Shown one piece after another: positions 10,672-18,003 of a stretch of 35,468 nt of DNA (its first letter is position 1; the number at the start of each line of letters is the position of its first letter). The notes below the pieces were generated by a model, which saw only the letters and a program-made list of their open reading frames with translations, was not told the origin of the DNA and ran no database searches. The stretch is from contig NZ_JAERRK010000037.1 in NCBI RefSeq assembly GCF_016741775.1, positions 1 to 35,468 of the forward strand. Direction: 5' to 3'. The stretch comes from Streptomyces actinomycinicus. Its GTDB lineage: Bacteria; Actinomycetota; Actinomycetes; Streptomycetales; Streptomycetaceae. The translations under genes and the position numbers were made by a program.

Positions 10672-10962
10672 ATGTCCGTGCACGACGACATCACCTCGGT
10701 CCAGCGTTCCCTGGACGACATGTACCGGTCGCTGGGGCGCCTGGAGCACCAGCTCGGCAGCGGCGGCCTGGAGATGCGCCGGGTCAGGCTGGACGCCGAC
10801 CATCTGCGGGAGAGCGTGGCCCTGCTGCGGGAGGCTGCCGCCGCCCCGGACACGGCACGCCGTCCCGACCTCGTCACCATCTCCGACACGCCCTACGACA
10901 TCAGCCTGTGGACGGACTCGGACGACGAGGGCCTGGGCGCCCGCGACCGTCGCGCCCCCTGA
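10672..10962 (+). CDS. Small conserved-type protein preceding the sdh genes
   Basis: A 96-residue, mostly helical, acidic soluble protein (MSVHDDITSVQRSLDDMYRS...), with heptad-like spacing in the first 60 residues suggesting a short coiled coil. It has no signal peptide or membrane segment. ATG 10672 has a GAGGG-type ribosome site. The next gene, the succinate dehydrogenase anchor, starts 24 bases after its stop, so they are almost surely co-transcribed. From memory, mycobacterial sdh1 operons carry a similarly sized unknown gene (Rv0250c) at this position, so it may be an accessory or assembly factor of the enzyme. Function is not known from sequence. Confidence 0.82.
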   Translation: MSVHDDITSVQRSLDDMYRSLGRLEHQLGSGGLEMRRVRLDADHLRESVALLREAAAAPDTARRPDLVTISDTPYDISLWTDSDDEGLGARDRRAP

Positions 10963-10986
10963 TCCCGCTACCGACCGGAGTCCCCT

Positions 10987-11808
10987 TTGGCCACTGGTAC
11001 GGAACCCCAGCAGAACAGCGGCGGCGTACGGACCCGTACGCGCGCCGCGATCACCGCCCCGCACCTGCGGACCGACCGCTGGTGGCTGGCGCCCGCCGTC
11101 ACCGCGGCCGGTCTGCTGGCCTTCGTGGTCTATTCGACCTGGCGGGCCTTCGCCAACACGCACTACTACGCGGCGCCGTACGTCTCGCCGTTCTACTCGC
11201 CCTGCCTGGCGGAGAACTGCCGGACCATGGGCGCCGGGCCGAACGCCGACCTCTTCGGGGCCTGGTGGGCCATCTCGCCCGCGATCATCATCCTGATCTT
11301 CCCGCTCGGCTTCCGGCTGACCTGCTACTACTACCGCAAGGCGTACTACCGCGCCTTCTGGGCGTCCCCGCCCGCCTGCGCGGTGGCCGAGCCGCACAGG
11401 AAGTACACCGGTGAGACCCGCTTCCCGCTGATCCTGCAGAACCTGCACCGGTACTTCTTCTACGCCGCACTCCTGGTCGCGGCCGTGCTCACCTACGACA
11501 CCGTGCTGGCCTTCCGGGACCCGCACTACCGCTGGGGCCACATGGGCCTGGGCACCCTCGTCTTCCTGGCCAACATCGTGCTGATCTGGGCGTACACGCT
11601 GTCCTGCCACTCGTGCCGGCACATCGTCGGCGGCAAGCTCAAGCACTTCTCGAAGCACCCCGTGCGGTACCGGACGTGGCAGTTCATCGGGAAGCTCAAC
11701 GCCCGCCACATGCAGCTGGCCTGGGCCTCGCTGCTGAGCGTGGCGCTCGCCGACTTCTACGTCTACCTCGTCGCGTCCGGGGTCTTCGACGATCCGCGCT
11801 TCTTCTAG
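10987..11808 (+). CDS. sdhC: Succinate dehydrogenase membrane anchor, Sdh1/Rv0249c type
   Basis: Single membrane subunit that anchors succinate dehydrogenase and passes electrons to menaquinone. The 273-residue protein has about five helices (33-53, 92-112, 155-175, 184-204, 245-265), not the paired SdhC/SdhD anchors. It is rich in cysteine and histidine: Cys73, Cys78, Cys113, Cys131, His137, and a Cys207-His208-x-Cys210-x-His212 cluster at the end of helix 4. Such residues could hold a metal cluster, as reported for mycobacterial Sdh1. Size matches Rv0249c. The start is TTG at 10987, chosen because CCGGAG ends six bases before it. It is followed 23 bases later by the flavoprotein gene. Confidence 0.9.
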   Translation: MATGTEPQQNSGGVRTRTRAAITAPHLRTDRWWLAPAVTAAGLLAFVVYSTWRAFANTHYYAAPYVSPFYSPCLAENCRTMGAGPNADLFGAWWAISPAIIILIFPLGFRLTCYYYRKAYYRAFWASPPACAVAEPHRKYTGETRFPLILQNLHRYFFYAALLVAAVLTYDTVLAFRDPHYRWGHMGLGTLVFLANIVLIWAYTLSCHSCRHIVGGKLKHFSKHPVRYRTWQFIGKLNARHMQLAWASLLSVALADFYVYLVASGVFDDPRFF

Positions 11809-11831
11809 AGATTCCAGTGAGGGACTGACTG

Positions 11832-13763
11832 ATGTCCGTGGTGGACCGGCAGGAGTGGGACGTCGTCGTGGTCGGTGCCGGCGGCGCCGGGCTGCGGGCC
11901 GCGATCGAGGCGCGCGAGCGGGGTGCCCGTACGGCGGTGATCTGCAAGTCGCTGTTCGGCAAGGCGCACACGGTGATGGCGGAGGGCGGCATCGCGGCGG
12001 CGATGGCCAATGCCAACGAGCACGACAACTGGCAGGTCCACTTCCGCGACACCATGCGCGGCGGCAAGTTCCTCAACCAGTGGCGGATGGCCGAGCTGCA
12101 CGCGCAGGAGGCACCGGACCGGGTGTGGGAGCTGGAGACCTGGGGCGCGCTGTTCGACCGTACGAAGGACGGCCGTATCTCGCAGCGCAACTTCGGCGGG
12201 CACGAGTACCCCCGCCTGGCCCACGTCGGCGACCGTACGGGGCTGGAGCTGATCCGCACGCTCCAGCAGAAGATCGTGGCCCTCCAGCAGGAGGACTTCA
12301 AGGAGACCGGGGACTACGAGTCCCGGCTGAAGGTCTTCCAGGAGTGCACGGTCACCCGGGTCCTGAAGGACGGGCCGCAGGTGTCCGGGGTCTTCGCCTA
12401 CGAGCGGGAGTCCGGCCGCTTCTTCGTCCTGGAGGCACCCGCCGTGGTCGTCGCGACCGGCGGGATCGGCAAGTCCTTCAAGGTCACCTCGAACTCCTGG
12501 GAGTACACGGGCGACGGCCACGCGCTGGCCCTCCTGGCCGGTGCCCCGCTGCTGAACATGGAGTTCGTGCAGTTCCACCCGACCGGCATGGTCTGGCCGC
12601 CGTCGGTGAAGGGCATCCTCGTCACCGAGTCGGTACGCGGGGACGGCGGAGTGCTGCGGAACTCCGACGGCAAGCGGTTCATGTTCGACTACATCCCGGA
12701 CGTCTTCAAGGAGAAGTACGCCGAGTCGGAGGACGAGGGCGACCGGTGGTACGAGGACCCGGACAACAACCGGCGCCCTCCCGAGCTGCTCCCCCGCGAC
12801 GAGGTGGCGCGGGCCATCAACGCCGAGGTGAAGGCGGGCCGCGGCTCACCGCACGGCGGGGTCTTCCTCGACGTCTCCACCCGCATGCCCGCCGAGGTGA
12901 TCCGGCGCCGGCTGCCGTCGATGTACCACCAGTTCAAGGAGCTGGCGGACGTCGACATCACGGCCGAGGCGATGGAGGTCGGGCCGACCTGCCACTACGT
13001 CATGGGCGGCATCGCGGTGGACTCCGACACGGCGGCGGCCCGCGGGGTGCCGGGACTGTACGCGGCCGGCGAGGTGGCCGGCGGCATGCACGGCTCCAAC
13101 CGGCTCGGCGGCAACTCGCTGTCCGACCTGCTGGTCTTCGGCCGCCGCGCGGGCTGGCACGCGGCCGAGTACGCGCAGGGGCTGGCCCACCGGCGCCCGC
13201 CGGTCGACGACGCCCAGGTCGACACGGCCGCGGCGGAGGCCCTGCGCCCCTTCTCGGCGGAGGCCGAGGGCGAGGCGGGCCCGCCGGAGAACGCGTACAC
13301 CCTGCACCAGGAGCTCCAGCAGACCATGAACGACCTGGTCGGCATCATCCGCCGCGAGGGCGAGATGGAGCAGGCCCTGCACAGACTGGCCGAGCTGCGG
13401 GAGCGGGCCCGGCGGGCCGGCGTCGAGGGCCACCGCCAGTTCAACCCCGGCTGGCACCTCGCCCTCGACCTCAGGAACATGCTGCTGGTCAGCGAGTGTG
13501 TGGCCCGGGCGGCGCTGGAGCGCACCGAGTCGCGCGGCGGCCACACCCGCGAGGACCATCCGACGATGGACCGCGCCTGGCGCAACGTGAACCTGCTCTG
13601 CACCCTGGCCGACCCCACCGGCGGGCTCGCGGCGACCGACCCCGCCCGGGGCCAGATCCGCCTCGCCCGGGAGACCACCGATCCCATCCGCCCGGACCTG
13701 CTCGCCCTCTTCGAGAAGGAGGAGCTGGTCAAGTACCTCGCCGAAGAGGAGCTGTACGAGTGA
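11832..13763 (+). CDS. sdhA: Succinate dehydrogenase flavoprotein subunit
   Basis: Oxidises succinate to fumarate on a covalently bound FAD at the cytoplasmic face. The 643-residue protein has the dinucleotide motif GAGGAGLRAA (15-24), and His46 in KAHTVMAEGGI, the site of the histidyl-FAD bond. The substrate motif HPTGM is at 249-253, and the C-terminal RLGGNSLSDLLVFGRRAG box closes the FAD domain. Length agrees with Rv0248c-type enzymes and exceeds the common 580-590 of the classical SdhA. ATG 11832 has GAGGG about ten bases upstream. The stop overlaps the iron-sulfur gene start by four bases (GTGA), so the two are translationally coupled. A second, classical sdh set is expected elsewhere in the genome. 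Confidence 0.97.
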   Translation: MSVVDRQEWDVVVVGAGGAGLRAAIEARERGARTAVICKSLFGKAHTVMAEGGIAAAMANANEHDNWQVHFRDTMRGGKFLNQWRMAELHAQEAPDRVWELETWGALFDRTKDGRISQRNFGGHEYPRLAHVGDRTGLELIRTLQQKIVALQQEDFKETGDYESRLKVFQECTVTRVLKDGPQVSGVFAYERESGRFFVLEAPAVVVATGGIGKSFKVTSNSWEYTGDGHALALLAGAPLLNMEFVQFHPTGMVWPPSVKGILVTESVRGDGGVLRNSDGKRFMFDYIPDVFKEKYAESEDEGDRWYEDPDNNRRPPELLPRDEVARAINAEVKAGRGSPHGGVFLDVSTRMPAEVIRRRLPSMYHQFKELADVDITAEAMEVGPTCHYVMGGIAVDSDTAAARGVPGLYAAGEVAGGMHGSNRLGGNSLSDLLVFGRRAGWHAAEYAQGLAHRRPPVDDAQVDTAAAEALRPFSAEAEGEAGPPENAYTLHQELQQTMNDLVGIIRREGEMEQALHRLAELRERARRAGVEGHRQFNPGWHLALDLRNMLLVSECVARAALERTESRGGHTREDHPTMDRAWRNVNLLCTLADPTGGLAATDPARGQIRLARETTDPIRPDLLALFEKEELVKYLAEEELYE

Positions 13764-14530
13764 GCAGCTACGAGGCCCGTTTCAAGGTGTGGCGGGGCGA
13801 CGGACAGGGCGGCGGCCTGAAGGACTTCACGGTGGAGGTGAACGACGGCGAAGTGGTCCTGGACATCGTCCACCGCATCCAGGCCACCCAGGCGCCCGAT
13901 CTGGCCGTGCGCTGGAACTGCAAGGCAGGCAAGTGCGGTTCGTGCTCGGCGGAGATCAACGGCCGCCCGCGGCTGCTGTGCATGACCCGCATGTCGGTCT
14001 TCGACCGTACGGAGACGATCACGATCACTCCGCTCCGCGCGTTCCCTGTGGTCCGTGACCTGGTGACGAACGTCGGCTTCAACTACCAGAAGGCGAGGGA
14101 GGTCCCGGCCTTCGTGCCGCCCGCCGGTGTGGGTCCCGGCGAGTACCGCATGATGCAGGAGGACGTGGACCGCTCGCAGGAGTTCCGCAAGTGCATCGAG
14201 TGCTTCCTGTGCCAGGACACCTGCCACGTGGTCCGCGACCACGAGGAGAACAAGCCGGCGTTCGCCGGGCCGCGTTTCCTGATGCGGGTGGCCGAACTGG
14301 ACATGCACCCGCTGGACGCCGCCGCGGAGACCGGCCTGGACCGCAAACGGACGGCCCAGGACGAGCACGGCCTCGGCTACTGCAACATCACCAAGTGCTG
14401 CACGGAGGTCTGCCCCGAGGGCATCAAGATCACCGACAACGCCCTGATCCCCCTGAAGGAACGCGCCGTGGACCGCAAGTACGACCCGCTGGTGTGGCTG
14501 GGCTCGAAGATCAGGAGGCGGACGCCGTGA
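13760..14530 (+). CDS. sdhB: Succinate dehydrogenase iron-sulfur subunit
   Basis: Carries electrons from FAD to the membrane anchor through three iron-sulfur clusters. From GTG 13760 it has 256 residues. The [2Fe-2S] ligands are Cys54, Cys59, Cys62 and Cys74 in the ferredoxin domain. The helical domain has CIECFLCQDTC (145-155) and CNITKCCTEVCPEG (208-221) for the [4Fe-4S] and [3Fe-4S] clusters. The start is fixed by the GTGA overlap with the sdhA stop. A longer open frame exists in this phase, but its upstream part is a shadow of sdhA. Last gene of the operon; a hairpin follows. Confidence 0.96.
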   Translation: MSSYEARFKVWRGDGQGGGLKDFTVEVNDGEVVLDIVHRIQATQAPDLAVRWNCKAGKCGSCSAEINGRPRLLCMTRMSVFDRTETITITPLRAFPVVRDLVTNVGFNYQKAREVPAFVPPAGVGPGEYRMMQEDVDRSQEFRKCIECFLCQDTCHVVRDHEENKPAFAGPRFLMRVAELDMHPLDAAAETGLDRKRTAQDEHGLGYCNITKCCTEVCPEGIKITDNALIPLKERAVDRKYDPLVWLGSKIRRRTP

Positions 14531-14581
14531 GGGACGGCGCCTGAGCCCGTTCGTACGCCGTGCCACCGCGCAGCCGTCGGT

Positions 14582-14620
14582 CCGGGGCCGGGCGTCGCCG
14601 TTCGCGCCCGGCGGCCCCGG
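14582..14620. terminator. Bidirectional hairpin between sdhB and the convergent gene
   Basis: Arms CCGGGGCC (14582-14589) and GGCCCCGG (14613-14620) continue as GGGCG with CGCCC/CCGG around one bulged base (14612), leaving a short loop. It ends exactly at the stop of the minus-strand gene and lies 52 bases after sdhB, so it can serve both directions. No T-run. Confidence 0.7.
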
Positions 14621-15901
14621 TCACCGGACCCAGTCCTCCTCGTAGGCCCGCCAGTCGTCCTCCGTCGCCGCGAAGTCGACGTACAGGGCCACGCCGAAGC
14701 GGGCGCGGTCGGCGTCGGTGCGGGACAGGCCCAGCCGGACACCGCGGACGGCCGCCGGGACCGTCTCTGCGTGCGCCCAGTGTCCGAACCGGTTCTCGTG
14801 GTAGAAGGGCAGGCCCATGAGGAGGTCCGTGGACTGCGGGGTGACCTCCAGAGCGAGGCTGGTCTGCTGGGCCACGTAGCCGCCGTACAGGCTCTGCAGC
14901 GGCTGCATGGTGTCGTACGACATCACGGCGATCTGGTCCACCCGGCGGGCCACCTGGCCGAAGTACGCCTGCGACCACCACTTCGGGTGCCCGGTGGTCG
15001 TGCCCCAGAAGGAGTGGAACGCGGGCACCGGGTCGATCTGGTGGGCAGCGACGGACAGGACGGCGTGGCGGGTCCGGGTGAGGGTGTGCAGGTCGTCGAG
15101 CAGGGAGAGGTAGTCGCGGTCGCCGGAGTGCAGGGGCTCCAGATCGAAGTGGGTGCCCTCGAAGCCGGCGTCGAGGATCTGGCGGGCGGAGGTCACGACC
15201 GCCGCGCGGGTGTCCGCGCGCTCCAGACGCAGCCCCTCCGGGCCCTCACTGGCCAGCTTGTCGCCGAGCCACGCCTGCACACGCACCCCGGGCAGTTCCC
15301 GGTGCACGGCACCGATCAGCCAGCGGGCCCGCGGCCAGGCCGAGCGGGGCAGCGTCCCGTCGTGCTCCAGCGGCCCCGCGTGGACGTACAGATCCCGGAT
15401 CCCGGTACCCCGCAGCCGTGCGGCCAGCGCCTCGACGTCCTCGTCGGTCTTGCGCCCGTCCACCCAGGCATGGCCCAGCCAGAGGGCGTCCTGGTGCCGG
15501 GTGCGGGTGCCGGGGGCCGGATCGCCGGTGTAGTTGATGCGCAGAGCCGTCTCGGCGGTGAGGAGGGGGAGCGTGAGGAGAGCGACGGCGAGGAGAAGTC
15601 CGCGGACGATACGCCGCCGACGGGAGCGGCGCCCAGACGGGGACGGGGGGCTCGACCCCGCCGGCGTCCGGCTCCCCTCGCCGAGTCCCCGCGCGGGCTC
15701 GTCCGCCGACTGCCCGTCCGCAGGTTGTTCGCCTGCCGCGGGCTCGCCTGCCGCGGGCTCGCCTGCCGCGGGCACGTCTGCCGCGGGCACGTCTGTCGCG
15801 GGCTCCTCTGTCGCGGGCGCGTCTGTCGTGTGATCGTCTGGGCGGTGGGGGTTCCTCCGGTTCTTGTCCGTCCGGTTTTCGCCCGTCCGAATTTCTTCCA
15901 T
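14621..15901 (-). CDS. Membrane-anchored TIM-barrel-like protein, possible glycosidase
   Basis: A 426-residue protein in three parts. Residues 1-90 are hydrophilic and rich in Pro, Ala, Glu and Gly, with repeats of the VPAAD/EPAAG type at about 23-57. A basic RRSRRRR patch and one membrane helix follow (about 95-115). The 300-residue outer domain contains GTHFDLEPLHSGD (about 248-260), resembling the acidic beta-strand end of GH18-like TIM barrels, and many aromatic residues near the C-terminus (FYHENRFGHW). An extracellular carbohydrate-active role is a guess from this fold resemblance; no family was firmly recognised. ATG 15901 has AGGGGGA just upstream. It is convergent with sdhB and divergent from the next gene, 80 bases away. 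Confidence 0.85.
   Translation of the reverse strand: MEEIRTGENRTDKNRRNPHRPDDHTTDAPATEEPATDVPAADVPAAGEPAAGEPAAGEQPADGQSADEPARGLGEGSRTPAGSSPPSPSGRRSRRRRIVRGLLLAVALLTLPLLTAETALRINYTGDPAPGTRTRHQDALWLGHAWVDGRKTDEDVEALAARLRGTGIRDLYVHAGPLEHDGTLPRSAWPRARWLIGAVHRELPGVRVQAWLGDKLASEGPEGLRLERADTRAAVVTSARQILDAGFEGTHFDLEPLHSGDRDYLSLLDDLHTLTRTRHAVLSVAAHQIDPVPAFHSFWGTTTGHPKWWSQAYFGQVARRVDQIAVMSYDTMQPLQSLYGGYVAQQTSLALEVTPQSTDLLMGLPFYHENRFGHWAHAETVPAAVRGVRLGLSRTDADRARFGVALYVDFAATEDDWRAYEEDWVR
15731..15835. repeat. Seven in-frame 15-bp tandem repeats
   Basis: Seven units of exactly 15 bases start at 15731 (for example GCCTGCCGCGGGCTC). The first two are identical and later units diverge gradually. They encode the pentapeptide repeats in the cytoplasmic tail of the 14621-15901 protein. 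Because the period is a multiple of three, copy number can vary without frameshift. Confidence 0.95.
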
Positions 15902-15981
15902 CCCGTCCCCCTGTCGGCCTGGTCCCCCACCCGTATCCGTCCCGCTCGCGAAGCCGCCTACCTGCCCATACTCTCCGAAAT

Positions 15982-17601
15982 GTGACGTCCTCCCCGATCC
16001 GGGCCCGGCCCCGTGGCTCCACCGCGCACATACGGGCGCGGGTGGTGCATGCCGTGCTGGGTGTCCTGGCCGGTGCCGGGTGGCTGGTGTTGCCGGTGAT
16101 GACGGTGAACACGCGTGATCCGGTTCCCGTGGCCCCCGTCGGCACGGCCGCGAGCAGCGCCGACCCGCAGCAGGACGAGACGTCCACGGCCGACCTGGTA
16201 CTGCCGCTCGTCGCGGGCACCGCGGCCGTGACCCTGGCCGGATACGGCTATCTGCGCCGCACCCGGCGGGCCCGCACCCGGACGACGCCGGGCATCATCT
16301 CGGCCCGGCCGCCCGCGCCCACCCCGGCCGACTCCGAACGCCAGGCCCGGGCGGCGCTGCGCCTGGCCGACGACTGCGTGCGCACCAGCCGGGACGAACT
16401 GTCCTTCGTTCGGGAGGGGTTCGGGGAGAAGCCGGCGGAACCGTTCACCCATGCGCTGCGAGCGGCCGAGACCGAGCTGTCGGCGGCGTTCGCGATCTGG
16501 CGGCGGTACGAGGAGGGCCTCCCGGAGGACGCGAGCGCCCGGCGCCAGGCGCTGGTGGGCGTGATCGGCCGCTGCGCGGAGGCGGGGCGCCGGCTGGACG
16601 CCGAGGCAGGGGCGCTGGACCGGTTGCGGGGGTCGGGCGAGCAGGGGGTCGACGGGCAGGGCGTGGGCGGGCCCGAGGGCGAGGCGCGGGGTGCCGGGGT
16701 CTCGCTGGAGGTTGCCGAGGGACGGTTCCGGGACGTTGCGGTGCGGACGGTGACCGCGCAGGAGACCCTGGGTGCGCTCCGGGAGCGGTATGCGCACTCG
16801 GCGGCCGGATCGGTCACCGGGTACGTCGAACAGGCCAAGGACCGGTTGCTGTTCGCCACCGCCCGGCTCAACGAGGCCCGGCAGGCCGCCGACGCCGGTG
16901 ACGGTCCGCGGGCGGCCCGGCAACTGCGCGCGGGCGAGGGCGCGGTGGCACAGGCCGAGATCCTCGTGGCCGGGGTGGAACGGCTGGCGGCGCAGCTGCG
17001 GGAGGCGGCGGGACTGGTACCGGCCGCGTTGACCGGCGCGGAGGCGGAGCTGGCGGCGGCCCGGGGGGAGGGGGCGCGGACCGCGCTGACCACGGGTGAG
17101 CTGCATGCCCGCCTGGCCTACGCGGACGGCGTGCTGGCGGCGGTCCGCGAGGAACTGACCGGGGGACCGTACGACCCGCTGGACGCGCTGCGCCGGACGG
17201 CCCGGGCCGTCGAGCGGGTGGCGGGGACGCGGCCGGGTGTGCTGGACGCCGCGGAACTGCTCGTGGCGCGGAGCGCGGTCGCGGCGGCTGAGGAGTTCGT
17301 CGCGGTGCACCGGGGAGCGGTGGGTGCGGAGGCCCGGGCCCGGCTGGCGGAGGCGGCACGTGAGCTGGGTGAGGGGAGCGCCGGCCGGGCCGACTCGGCG
17401 GCCGGGGAGGCGAGGGAGCTGGCCGAACGGGACGTACGGGCGCACGGCACGCCGTACGCCGGTGCCGGAGGGGACGCGGCCGGACTGGCGGGCGCGGTAC
17501 TCGGCGGGATCCTCCTGGCCGAGGACCCGGACGGCGGCCCCCCGGCCGGCTTCGGCGGCCCCGGCACCCGCTCCCGCCACCACCTGCGCACCACCCCGTG
17601 A
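15982..17601 (+). CDS. Coiled-coil membrane protein resembling the C-terminal part of TPM-domain proteins
   Basis: A 539-residue protein with two hydrophobic segments (about 21-41 and 71-90), a basic RRTRRARTRT stretch at 92-101, then about 350 residues of Ala/Glu/Arg-rich helix likely to form coiled coils. A Gly-rich tail follows near the C-terminus (GAGGDAAGLAGAVLGGILL). The segment after the second helix, with its ADLVLPLVAG...RRARTRTTPG pattern and the late LDAAELLVARSAVAAAEEF motif, resembles actinobacterial TPM-domain proteins. Here the TPM domain itself is replaced by only about 30 residues. The start is GTG 15982, without a strong ribosome site. Role unknown. The gene ends just before the minisatellite. 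Confidence 0.85.
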   Translation: MTSSPIRARPRGSTAHIRARVVHAVLGVLAGAGWLVLPVMTVNTRDPVPVAPVGTAASSADPQQDETSTADLVLPLVAGTAAVTLAGYGYLRRTRRARTRTTPGIISARPPAPTPADSERQARAALRLADDCVRTSRDELSFVREGFGEKPAEPFTHALRAAETELSAAFAIWRRYEEGLPEDASARRQALVGVIGRCAEAGRRLDAEAGALDRLRGSGEQGVDGQGVGGPEGEARGAGVSLEVAEGRFRDVAVRTVTAQETLGALRERYAHSAAGSVTGYVEQAKDRLLFATARLNEARQAADAGDGPRAARQLRAGEGAVAQAEILVAGVERLAAQLREAAGLVPAALTGAEAELAAARGEGARTALTTGELHARLAYADGVLAAVREELTGGPYDPLDALRRTARAVERVAGTRPGVLDAAELLVARSAVAAAEEFVAVHRGAVGAEARARLAEAARELGEGSAGRADSAAGEARELAERDVRAHGTPYAGAGGDAAGLAGAVLGGILLAEDPDGGPPAGFGGPGTRSRHHLRTTP

Positions 17602-17637
17602 CCGGGCTGCCGGCCTTCGCCCCCACAGCCACCCACC

Positions 17638-17862
17638 GGAGCCGACAGGACCGACGGGGCCAGCAGGAGGGGGACGAGCCGACAGGACCGACAGGAGGGG
17701 ACGAGCCGACAGGACCGACAGGGAGGGGACGAGCCGACAGGACCGACAGGAGGGGACGAGTCGACAGGACCGGCAGGGAGGGGACGAGCGACAGGACCGG
17801 CAGGAGGGGACGGGCCGACAGGGCCGGACGAGCGGACAGGGCCGGATGAACCGACAGGGCCG
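17638..17862. repeat. Intergenic minisatellite, 27-bp then 18-bp units
   Basis: Between two convergent genes lies a tandem array. Units beginning GACGAGCCGACAGGACCGAC start at 17673, 17700, 17728, 17755 and 17783 (spacing 26-28). Shorter 18-base units ending GACAGGGCCG start at 17809, 17827 and 17845. A diverged unit sits at 17638. All share a 9-base sub-period (CCGACAGGA). Single-base length changes break any reading frame. From 17863 to 18003 the DNA is G/C-rich with shorter GGCAGGGCCGGGCG repeats and no gene. Confidence 0.95.
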
Positions 17863-18003
17863 ACCGGCCCGGTCGAGCTGGCCGGTCCGGGCGGGGCGGC
17901 AGGGCCGGGCGGGCCGGCAGGGCCGGGCGGGGCGCCGGGGCGCGGTGGAGCGGTCAGCCCCTGGCACCCCGCCCGCCCCCGGACGAGCCGGCCGGGCGCG
18001 GGG

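Noticed and set aside
11855..13759. Upstream extension of the sdhB frame to give an 891-codon gene
   Set aside because: The extension runs inside sdhA in another phase and is Arg/Gly/Pro-rich without homology; the GTGA overlap gives a normal 256-residue SdhB.
17638..17862. CRISPR array or expressed collagen-like gene
   Set aside because: Units are contiguous without unique spacers, so not CRISPR; the Gly-X-X reading is broken by one-base length changes and has no start signal.
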